In this document: positions 1 through 5,423 of the stretch, one piece after another
Layout: the number at the start of each line of letters is the position of its first letter
Position numbering within the stretch: the stretch's first letter is position 1
Assembly: GCA_013003805.1 (NCBI GenBank)
Contig: JABDII010000460.1
Coordinates: 1-5,750 of the forward strand
Source of the DNA: Gemmatimonadales bacterium
GTDB taxonomy: Bacteria > Gemmatimonadota > Gemmatimonadetes > Gemmatimonadales > GWC2-71-9
DNA: 5,750 bases
Reading direction: 5' to 3'
Notes under the pieces: generated by a model
Told to the model about the DNA's origin: nothing
The model's database searches: none
What the model saw: only the letters and a program-made list of their open reading frames with translations
Program-made: the position numbers and the translations under genes

Positions 1-1200
1 ACCCGACAGGCTGAGGCGCGGGCTACGGTGCTGCGCCGCGCCGCCACTAGGCGTGAGATCATGGTCGGTCTCGCCGTCGCCGCGGTCATCGCGTTTGGGG
101 TCTACTTGACCCTGCGCACTGTGACGGCGGTTGAGGAGCCGCTCAATCAGCTCACCCGAGTGGCCCGGCGATTCGGCCAGGGCGATCTCCGCGCGGTGTC
201 GTTCGGAGAGATGCCGACGGAACTCCGAGGACTCACCCAGGCCTTTGACGACATGCGTGCCAGGCTCAGAGAAGTGGTCCTGGCAGTCAGCAACGAAGCC
301 CATCGCGTCAGTCAAACGGCAGGTGATTTCTCGGCAATGAGCCAGGAGCTCGCCGCCAGTAGCGGGGAAATTTCAGGCGCCATGGTGAAGGTATCGCAGA
401 GCGCGGAGCGACAGGTCACCGGCATGCAGACTGCAGACTCGCTCCTGACCAAGATCAGTACCTCAACCGATCAGAGCGCCGAGTCCGCGAGCCAGGTCGT
501 GTCACTCGGCGGGCAGGTCAGGACCCTCGCAGCCCGGCACCGCACGGATGTCACAGCGGCGAGCCAAACCCTGCTGGACGTCCGAGAGTTCGTCCAACAC
601 TCTGCCCAGCAGGTGCAGGAGCTGGCAAAGCTGTCCGAATCAATCACGGATTTCGTCGATCTCATCAAACGGATCTCCTCGCAGACGAATCTCCTTGCGC
701 TGAACGCAGCCATCGAGGCCGCGCGGGCCGGTGAGCACGGGCGTGGGTTTGCAGTGGTTGCCGAAGAGGTTCGCGGACTGGCTGATTCCAGTGCGCAGGC
801 CGCGGAAGAGGTCACGACGGCCGTCGAGCGGATCAGCGAACATGTCCGTGAAGTTGCCGCGACGATGGGTCGCGGGACGGAGAAGGTGCGCGGCATTGAG
901 ACCGCGGCCACCGGAGCGGCTCGCGCGCTGGACGACATCGCGCTGGCGGTTCAGGAAATACAGGCCGCTGCCGATGTGGTGGCGGATTCGGCGGAGCGGA
1001 ATCGGGAGGTCGTGCGCGGGCTCGAAGCGAGGACCGCAGATGTCAGCCGCGCCGCAGCCGACCATGCCTCAGCGAGTGAGCAGGTCTCCGCCGCGGCAGA
1101 GGAGCAGTCCTCCTCAACCGAGGCGATTGCTGCCGCGGCCGCAGAACTGCTTCAGGGAGCAACCCGCCTCAACGACTTCATGGCGGAGTTCAAGACCTGA
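1..1200 (+). CDS. Methyl-accepting chemotaxis protein, 5'-truncated (TM2-HAMP-signalling hairpin)
   Basis: Inner-membrane chemoreceptor that would control CheA autophosphorylation through CheW. The frame is open from base 1, so the true start, first membrane helix and ligand-binding domain lie before the window; a GTG at 28 is in frame but probably not the start. Counting from that GTG, a hydrophobic helix at about residues 11-29 is the second membrane segment, followed by a HAMP linker at about 30-82 (EEPL near 36-39). A long Ala/Ser/Glu-rich coiled coil follows. The diagnostic hairpin tip is at 216-236 (core QTNLLALNAAIEAARAGE), followed by GRGFAVVAEEVR. A consensus methylation site (SAAAEEQSSS) is centred on E358-E359. 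The C-terminus ends FMAEFKT, with no NWETF-type CheR/CheB tether. It ends in TGA, 16 bases from the convergent basic-protein gene. The family call is secure; the stimulus cannot be inferred. Confidence 0.95.
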   Translation, partial: TRQAEARATVLRRAATRREIMVGLAVAAVIAFGVYLTLRTVTAVEEPLNQLTRVARRFGQGDLRAVSFGEMPTELRGLTQAFDDMRARLREVVLAVSNEAHRVSQTAGDFSAMSQELAASSGEISGAMVKVSQSAERQVTGMQTADSLLTKISTSTDQSAESASQVVSLGGQVRTLAARHRTDVTAASQTLLDVREFVQHSAQQVQELAKLSESITDFVDLIKRISSQTNLLALNAAIEAARAGEHGRGFAVVAEEVRGLADSSAQAAEEVTTAVERISEHVREVAATMGRGTEKVRGIETAATGAARALDDIALAVQEIQAAADVVADSAERNREVVRGLEARTADVSRAAADHASASEQVSAAAEEQSSSTEAIAAAAAELLQGATRLNDFMAEFKT

Positions 1201-1216
1201 ACGACGGCGCAGGGCC

Positions 1217-1663
1217 CTATTTCTTCCTAGTTTTCTTCTTCGCCTTTGCACCCTTGCTGGTGGGGCTCTTCCGGGCGGCGGGCTTCTTCGTTGCGGACTT
1301 CCTGGCGGCGGGCTTCGTGGCCCTGGCCTTCTTAGCCGCGGGCTTCTTCGCCTTCTTCCGAGCAGGTCCCTTGGCTTTGGCCTTGGCCTGCTTGGCTCGA
1401 TCAGCCGCACGGCTCGCGCGCTTCTGGTACGCCGCTTCTACTTCCTTGAGGATGCGCACGCCTTCATCCTCGTCCAGGAGACCTCTACGACTGGCGTACT
1501 GAACCAGCTCTTCTGCATCTGACAGCTCAAACTCTTCGAGCCGCGCGGCGGCGCGAATGACCCCGACCAGGGCATCGGCCACCGGGCTGCGAAGCACGTT
1601 GGCGATCCCCGGCAGGCTCTCCAGCAGGGTGGACATCTGAGCGCCACCGAGTTCAGAGACCAC
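1217..1663 (-). CDS. Basic protein with histone-H1/AlgP-like Lys-Ala-Pro-rich tail
   Basis: 148-residue protein, start chosen as GTG at 1663 because AGGAGG lies 4 bases upstream. The frame stays open to a TTG at 1756, and an ATG at 1636 is an alternative without a comparable ribosome site. The first ~90 residues look globular and acidic to neutral, with helices such as PVADALVGVIRAAARLEEF and SDAEELVQYASRRG; I do not recognise this domain. From about residue 90 the chain is almost only Lys, Ala, Arg, Pro, Ser and Thr. It includes three 10-residue units starting KPAA from residue 107 and ends KKKTRKK. Such tails occur in AlgP, bacterial H1-like proteins and extended HU proteins, and bind DNA without sequence specificity. 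Nucleic-acid binding or nucleoid organisation is therefore inferred, with the N-terminal domain perhaps giving oligomerisation. It follows the envelope operon on the same strand after 152 bases, so it may be a separate unit. Confidence 0.8.
   Translation of the reverse strand: MVSELGGAQMSTLLESLPGIANVLRSPVADALVGVIRAAARLEEFELSDAEELVQYASRRGLLDEDEGVRILKEVEAAYQKRASRAADRAKQAKAKAKGPARKKAKKPAAKKARATKPAARKSATKKPAARKSPTSKGAKAKKKTRKK
1256..1345 (-). repeat. Three tandem 30-bp (10-codon) repeats coding KPAA units
   Basis: Within the tail of the basic protein, three in-frame 30-base units each begin with codons for Lys-Pro-Ala-Ala, followed by (R/K)K and a variable Ser/Ala/Thr part. On the plus strand the shared core ggcttc recurs at 1281, 1311 and 1341, an exact 30-base period, and ggcggcgggcttc is identical at 1274 and 1304. 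The repeats are diverged at wobble positions. Length variation by slippage or unequal recombination is plausible but not shown. Confidence 0.7.
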
Positions 1664-1667
1664 GACT

Positions 1668-1673
1668 CCTCCT
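1668..1673 (-). promoter_or_regulatory. Ribosome binding site deciding the GTG start of the basic protein
   Basis: On the minus strand AGGAGG lies 4 bases before GTG at 1663. It is a perfect Shine-Dalgarno core and the strongest in the window. Neither the ATG at 1636 nor the ATG at 1693 has one, which is why the 148-residue form is preferred. Confidence 0.65.
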
Positions 1674-1726
1674 GACCGTAACCCGAGCCGCATGGAATGG
1701 ATGAGGACGGCTCGAAAGTAGGCGGC

Positions 1727-1756
1727 AACGTAACCAGGCCCCCGAGCGACCGTCAA
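1727..1756 (-). promoter_or_regulatory. Candidate sigma70-type promoter for the basic-protein gene
   Basis: On the minus strand TTGACG (1756-1751, 5 of 6 matches to the -35 consensus) is followed after 18 bases by TACGTT (1732-1727, 3 of 6 to the -10). This would start transcription near 1720, about 57 bases before the GTG. It lies in the only AT-richer gap on this strand. The -10 is weak, so this is a suggestion only. Confidence 0.25.
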
Positions 1757-1815
1757 GCGACATGTCTAATTTGCTATTGAACAACGACTTACGATTGACC
1801 AGAAGAGAGTAGTAG

Positions 1816-2940
1816 CTAGAGAGAATACCGAATAAAAAGCGAAAATCCCCAGCCGGTCACCGTGATCGAGCGCCCGGCTTGTGTCTCGAAAGACCCGGCA
1901 TCGATTCGCCCTTCAGGCACGACAGCAAACCGGTCGGCCGGCCGGATCGCGAGCGCGGTGCTCAGCCCCAGCAGCCGGCCCGTTCCGCGGTCGGGTGACC
2001 AGATGCGTCCCTCAAGCCCGGGTTGAAGCTCAACCGATCGGCCCAAGGGAAACGAGCCGGAGAGGCCGGCGGCAACCACGTTCTCCCTGTTTGCTACTCC
2101 CAGGTCCACGGAGTCCCGCGCCGCAAACCGGTGGTAGTTCCAGATGTACCCGGTGAGGGTTCCTCCTCCCACCGGACCACTCATGCCGAACTCCGCGACC
2201 AGGCGATCTCCTGACTGGTACCCTCCCAATGAAATCGAGCCGCGCTGAAACTCATCCTGTCCGTGGGTGCTGTAGGTGAGTCCCATCGCCAACGATGTGC
2301 TCCCGACAAGACGTTCGGCCGCGAATCGAACCCGGCCCTCCAGGCCTTCCCGATAGGTGAAGGGCTCGGGAGCGTCGACGAATGGCTCGTACTTGGAGTT
2401 GAGACGCAGACTACCGGCCAGCCCGACATTCCAGGGCCCCAGCGGCTGTGCCACCGCCACCCCTCCGGTCACTGAAGTGCCGGAGCTGTAGGTCGAGACC
2501 GGGAACGACAGGAAGGGCGAGGCAATCGCACTCGTCACTGCGAACTCTGCAACGGAGATCTCTTCGTCCCCGGTGGGGAGGTTGACCATGACGGTCACCA
2601 CGGCCACGTCGCGTCCGAAGATGTAGGAGGCGCGAACCTGGGTATCGGTGATCTGGTTCAGCTCGGCAAACGAACCGTCGGACCTGGTCACTCGCGTCGC
2701 GGCGATGGCGGTCCCGACATCGATCGCGAATCGACGGCCAACCGGGACCACGATGGCGAGTGGTGCCGCGACTTGACGAATGGACGCAGCTCCGAAACCG
2801 GCGCCAAAGGAATACCGCCGCGCCTCAACGCCTGTGGTCACGGCCGTTGTGGGGTAAAACCTGGCTTGGGCGGCCAACGGAACGGCAAATCCAGCGAGCG
2901 CAATCCAACCGGTGACAGCTACAACTCCCTCCCGTCTCAC
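1816..2940 (-). CDS. Outer-membrane beta-barrel protein (MetA-pathway/transporter-like)
   Basis: 374-residue protein. The start is GTG at 2940, which overlaps the TGA stop of the upstream TPR gene (GTGA). The frame remains open further upstream, but that part reads as Pro/Arg-rich shadow sequence. The next Val codons are not start codons, and the GTG places a signal peptide exactly at the N-terminus: MRRE, a hydrophobic core at about 5-23, then a likely cleavage after AQA at residue 26. The mature chain alternates hydrophobic and polar residues with many Gly and aromatic positions. It contains a VNLPTGDEE segment like that of outer-membrane proteins annotated as phenol-degradation MetA-like transporters. 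It ends with amphipathic WGFSLFIRYSL, a barrel-like closing strand, though the last residue is Leu rather than Phe or Trp. It has no obvious Shine-Dalgarno, so translational coupling to the lipoprotein gene is likely. A pore or channel role is inferred; the substrate is unknown. Confidence 0.8.
   Translation of the reverse strand: MRREGVVAVTGWIALAGFAVPLAAQARFYPTTAVTTGVEARRYSFGAGFGAASIRQVAAPLAIVVPVGRRFAIDVGTAIAATRVTRSDGSFAELNQITDTQVRASYIFGRDVAVVTVMVNLPTGDEEISVAEFAVTSAIASPFLSFPVSTYSSGTSVTGGVAVAQPLGPWNVGLAGSLRLNSKYEPFVDAPEPFTYREGLEGRVRFAAERLVGSTSLAMGLTYSTHGQDEFQRGSISLGGYQSGDRLVAEFGMSGPVGGGTLTGYIWNYHRFAARDSVDLGVANRENVVAAGLSGSFPLGRSVELQPGLEGRIWSPDRGTGRLLGLSTALAIRPADRFAVVPEGRIDAGSFETQAGRSITVTGWGFSLFIRYSL
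2937..2940 (-). promoter_or_regulatory. GTGA stop-start overlap coupling lipoprotein and barrel genes
   Basis: On the minus strand, GTG (2940-2938) starts the barrel gene and TGA (2939-2937) ends the TPR gene. The bases just upstream of the GTG hold no good Shine-Dalgarno, so ribosomes terminating on the first gene probably reinitiate on the second. This decides the barrel start and implies linked stoichiometry. Confidence 0.7.
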
Positions 2941-4307
2941 GGCACGGGAGTCGCCGCGGTCCCAGTGTCCCGCAGGTCGTCGCTCTGGAGCGCTTCGGGC
3001 AACGCGGGCCGCCGGATGGGCGGATGGGTCCGGACTCGGCGGTCGAGTCGGGCGGCGCGGGATGGGACAACATCCCGGAGGACGTGACCCAGCACCCGGG
3101 ACCACCGGCTGCCGAGTCCCACCGGATGGACCCGGTCACGGATTCGGGTGGCACGGTCTGCCGGTGTCGGTGGTAAGCGCGGTGGATCTGGCGGATGAGC
3201 CGAGATCCGCCGCGAGCGATCGCGTTCAGCTCTCGCTGCGGTAAACCGGGGGTCCCGGACCAGTGCCGACTCGAATTCGATGGCGGCGGCGGCGAAGTCC
3301 CCGCGATCCGCCTGTTCCAAACCCCGGCTGAAGGCGAGAAACGCTTGGAGATCGTCCGTCGGGCGCTCGCTGATGGCTCGGCGTTCGGCCGGCGAGAGCC
3401 GAATCCCCATGTCTTCAAGCAATTCGAACACCACCGCTTTCTGCATCATAAACAGCGATTGGAGCCGATCGGAGAACGATCCGGTCGCCTGTATCGCCGC
3501 GTCATCCGCGCGGACCAGGTGGGCATCCAGCCGCAGGACCCGGTTCGCCTCGATATCCTGGAGCGTGCCGTGCACGACGTGTTGGGCGCGGAGCAGCCGG
3601 CCGGTGCGGGCCCCGCTCGTGGGATCGACCCGGCCCGATTGAACGAGCTTCAACTCGTCGACCAGCGCTTGCGCCCGGGCCCGTTCCACCAGTCGCAGGC
3701 GACCCACCTTGCTCAGGTCTGTCACAAAGAGATGGGCGATTCCACGCTCAAGCGGACGCAGCGCCTCGTCCGATCCGAGGTACCGCCAGGGCAGAACGGC
3801 AACCGTGTTTCCCACGGCGGGGCCCTCAGTGAGCAAGGCTTCTCGCGCCACCGCGGTCCGGGCGTCTGCTCGAAGCTGTCGGTGCGCCAGCGTGGCCAGC
3901 CGCGCCTCTAGGTCCTCCCGCTCCCGACTGGAGCGGGCGGATGACGCACTGGCGGTGGAGTACACCGCGCTCGCCGAATCCAGAAGATCCATCGCCTCGA
4001 GCGTGAGACCGAGATACACGGTGGCCCCAAACTGGTCGGGGTCGAGCGTGAGCGCTCTCAAGAGGACGGCCTGTGCTTGGGGGTATTTCGCCGCCGCGTA
4101 GTAGGCCGCACCCAGGGACGTGAGCATACCGACATCGTCGGGACGCTCCTCCTGCACGGCCTCGAGCACGGGAATCAGGTCGGGGTTGCCGGCGGGAACG
4201 ACGACGGCGCCAGCACACCCTTCGACGGCGCCGGCCGCAAGGATGATCCCAGCAGTCCAGCGGAGGAGGGTCAGGGCGGGAAGCTTCGGCTTGGCGGACA
4301 CGGTCAC
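2937..4307 (-). CDS. TPR-repeat probable lipoprotein with CsgG/FlgO-like domain
   Basis: 456-residue protein from GTG at 4307, two bases after the cupredoxin stop. The N-terminus has a charged stretch (AKPK), a hydrophobic helix at about 11-28 and Cys31 in VEGC. This is a lipobox-like site, though Glu at -2 is atypical. Residues about 58-125 form two TPR-like helical pairs (LGAAYYAAAKYPQAQAVLLRALTLDP is the clearest). Residues about 167-310 resemble the CsgG/FlgO alpha-beta fold: VAVLPWRYLG, then an ERGIAHLFVTDLSKV helix, LRLVERAR, and a GTLQDIEANRVLRLDAHLV strand pair. Another TPR-like unit lies at about 319-352. CsgG-type proteins form or support outer-membrane secretion channels; fusions with TPRs are usually of unknown role. 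The last ~96 residues are Arg/Pro-rich and poorly structured, with unusual codon use discussed in the findings. The stop overlaps the start of the barrel gene, suggesting partnership. Confidence 0.8.
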   Translation of the reverse strand: MTVSAKPKLPALTLLRWTAGIILAAGAVEGCAGAVVVPAGNPDLIPVLEAVQEERPDDVGMLTSLGAAYYAAAKYPQAQAVLLRALTLDPDQFGATVYLGLTLEAMDLLDSASAVYSTASASSARSSREREDLEARLATLAHRQLRADARTAVAREALLTEGPAVGNTVAVLPWRYLGSDEALRPLERGIAHLFVTDLSKVGRLRLVERARAQALVDELKLVQSGRVDPTSGARTGRLLRAQHVVHGTLQDIEANRVLRLDAHLVRADDAAIQATGSFSDRLQSLFMMQKAVVFELLEDMGIRLSPAERRAISERPTDDLQAFLAFSRGLEQADRGDFAAAAIEFESALVRDPRFTAARAERDRSRRISAHPPDPPRLPPTPADRATRIRDRVHPVGLGSRWSRVLGHVLRDVVPSRAARLDRRVRTHPPIRRPALPEALQSDDLRDTGTAATPVP

Positions 4308-4309
4308 CT

Positions 4310-4723
4310 CTAGGGAATTACCAGAGTGCCCGCGGCCTCATACACCTGGTGGGTGAGGCAGTAGAACCGGTAGCTGCCCGACGGCAGTCGGGGTATCACT
4401 ATTCGGTATGTCTCGCCTTCTTTGACGAGCAGGGGCCCTCTCAGCTGGCTGACGCGCCCCGGCATGGCTCTGTTAAGCGCGGCCTTCGCGGCGCGAGGCA
4501 TCCCAGTCGAATCAAAGGCGATGCTGTGAGGAGCCCCGGAGAGGACCCGAAACCTGAGCACGTCTCCCCGTCGGGCAGAGATCTCAGCCGGCGAGAATCC
4601 ATAGTCGCCCTTGGCCAGATCTCCGCGGAGCTCGACGTCATGAATTGTTTGCCCCCCGAGTTGTCCTGCCACGACCACAGCAAGAAACCCGACCAGGACG
4701 CTCACCCGACCTCGAGTGGTCAT
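4310..4723 (-). CDS. Secreted cupredoxin (plastocyanin-like) with replaced axial Met
   Basis: 137-residue protein from ATG at 4723, with GGAGG 4 bases upstream. The frame extends upstream to 4939, but that part lies over the divergent gene and has no ribosome site. The signal peptide is residues 1 to about 20-25 (basic MTTRGR, hydrophobic 8-19, then AGQLGGQ). The mature part is one cupredoxin domain: GFSPAEISARRGDVLRFRV is the typical early strand pair, APHSIAF supplies the first His (H66), and FYCLTH supplies Cys122 and His125. In plastocyanins the axial Met follows the second His by five residues. Here that place is Ala130 (HQVYEAAGTLVI), and the only other candidate nearby is Glu129. The expected role is periplasmic electron transfer or copper binding. 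It is the first gene of the three-gene envelope operon. The fold call is firm; redox function is less sure because of the missing ligand. Confidence 0.87.
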   Translation of the reverse strand: MTTRGRVSVLVGFLAVVVAGQLGGQTIHDVELRGDLAKGDYGFSPAEISARRGDVLRFRVLSGAPHSIAFDSTGMPRAAKAALNRAMPGRVSQLRGPLLVKEGETYRIVIPRLPSGSYRFYCLTHQVYEAAGTLVIP

Positions 4724-4814
4724 CACGCCTCCGTTTTGCGGCCCACGCCGCCGACCGATAGATTCAAGATGGCGGAGTGGTGGGGATTGTCCACCTCCCC
4801 CGGAAGGGCAGCCT
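4724..4814. promoter_or_regulatory. Divergent intergenic region between envelope operon and zinc-ribbon gene
   Basis: 91 bases separate the two divergent start codons, so promoters for both directions should lie in or near it. On the minus strand a TGGACA (5 of 6 to the -35 consensus) is present around 4791-4796, but no good -10 follows at 16-18 bases. An AT-richer patch (gatagattcaagat) sits near the middle. No clear operator palindrome was seen. Confidence 0.35.
4728..4732 (-). promoter_or_regulatory. Ribosome binding site of the cupredoxin gene
   Basis: GGAGG on the minus strand, 4 bases before ATG at 4723. It supports the 137-residue form over the longer open frame, and gives the first gene of the operon its own strong translation signal, unlike the two genes that follow. 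Confidence 0.6.
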
Positions 4815-5063
4815 GTGGGTCGGAGGAAAATCAAGGAGTACCGGCCGTCGGAAGCCCTGGCCCTGATCGCGGCCGACCGGGACCAGCAGCCTCTGGTGTG
4901 CCCGTCGTGTGGTAATCCGTCTATCGCCCGCACGCCCAAGCGTGCCTACCGGGCACTATCCTCGCGCGGCGGACGCGTGACCCTGCACTGTACAGCGTGT
5001 GATCGCAGCGCCGTCTACACCGAGGTGCCCGGCGACCGTTCCCCATCCCCTTCCGCTTCCTAG
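4815..5063 (+). CDS. Small zinc-ribbon-like protein of unknown function
   Basis: 82-residue protein. The frame is open from 4716, but GTG at 4815 is preferred: GGAAGGG lies 6 bases upstream, and the preceding residues are Pro/Arg-rich and overlap the divergent cupredoxin start. After a basic start (GRRKIKEYRPSEALALIAADRD) there are two CxxC pairs: C29-PS-C32 followed by GN, and C59-TA-C62. They are separated by 26 residues that include several Arg/Lys. This is the layout of a zinc ribbon, which could bind nucleic acid or a partner protein. The tail after residue 72 is Ser/Pro-rich and looks disordered. The antiporter gene follows on the same strand after 66 bases, so the two may be co-transcribed. 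I do not recognise a named family. Cysteine spacing makes a real protein likely. Confidence 0.65.
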   Translation: MGRRKIKEYRPSEALALIAADRDQQPLVCPSCGNPSIARTPKRAYRALSSRGGRVTLHCTACDRSAVYTEVPGDRSPSPSAS

Positions 5064-5129
5064 GCGCGGACTCTCCAAAGAAACTGCTCACTTGCTTCGC
5101 GGTTCGAGTTCCGACATCCTGCATCCCCT
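5064..5129 (+). other. Short gap before the transporter gene
   Basis: 66 bases without a convincing terminator hairpin, promoter or Shine-Dalgarno. The weak ribosome site in front of ATG 5130 (also of ATG 5151) leaves the transporter start uncertain between these two codons. Confidence 0.3.
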
Positions 5130-5423
5130 ATGACCGGAACCGATCCCGCGATGCCAACAACCGCCCAGCGGTCGGCGCTTCGTCTCGTGCTGCTGACGGT
5201 CTTCATCGATCTCATCGGCTTTGCTATCGTGCTCCCGCTCCTCCCGAGCTACGGAGCGAAGTATGGAGCGAGCGATGCCGCGATCGGGGTCTTGGTAGCG
5301 AGTTACTCCCTGATGCAGCTGTTGTTCGCGCCGTGGTGGGGACGCTTGAGCGACCGTATCGGTCGGCGCCCAGTTCTCTTGATCGGTCTCGTGGGAAGCG
5401 CCGCTTCGTATCTCCTCTTCTGA
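5130..5423 (+). pseudogene. MFS drug:H+ antiporter, N-terminal part ending at in-frame TGA
   Basis: 97 codons from ATG 5130 (or ATG 5151) to TGA at 5421. This is the start of a major facilitator superfamily exporter of the TetA/DHA1 type, an inner-membrane proton antiporter. TM1 is at about 17-39 (FIDLIGFAIVLPLLP is typical of the family), TM2 about 51-69, loop motif A at 71-80 (GRLSDRIGRR, all key Gly, Asp and Arg residues present), and TM3 about 81-97. The family needs 12-14 membrane helices, so this piece alone cannot transport. The same frame resumes directly after the TGA with TM4, so a single base change or reading error broke the gene. The codon before the stop is Phe (SYLLF) and the one after is Phe (FAGSF). 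A Gly (GGA) or Trp (TGG) codon is the likeliest original, each one base from TGA. Confidence 0.75.

Larger units (their letters stand above)
1664..1815. other. Intergenic gap between outer-membrane barrel gene and basic-protein gene
   Basis: 152 bases, visibly AT-richer between about 1757 and 1815 than the genes around it. Past the barrel stop codon on the minus strand I found no convincing GC-rich hairpin plus T-tract, so a rho-independent terminator is not evident. Only short, imperfect stems can be drawn. It probably holds the promoter of the basic-protein gene and perhaps a factor-dependent terminator. Confidence 0.4.

Noticed and set aside
1211..1218. Palindrome AGGGCCCT between the convergent chemoreceptor and basic-protein genes
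   Set aside because: Eight bases with no loop or T-tract cannot be a terminator, and such short palindromes are common in GC-rich DNA.
1254..1502. Plus-strand hydrophobic open frame that looks like a membrane protein
   Set aside because: It is the antisense of the Lys/Ala-rich tail of the basic protein: Lys codons read backwards give Phe/Leu. It has no ribosome site and the repeat lies in the minus-strand frame.
3195..3911. Plus-strand open frame of 238 codons opposite the TPR lipoprotein
   Set aside because: It shows no recognisable motif and lies antisense to the CsgG-like domain, which has convincing sequence.
4766..4796. Possible promoter for the cupredoxin operon with TGGACA as -35
   Set aside because: No acceptable -10 hexamer follows at 16-18 bases; kept only as a remark on the divergent region.
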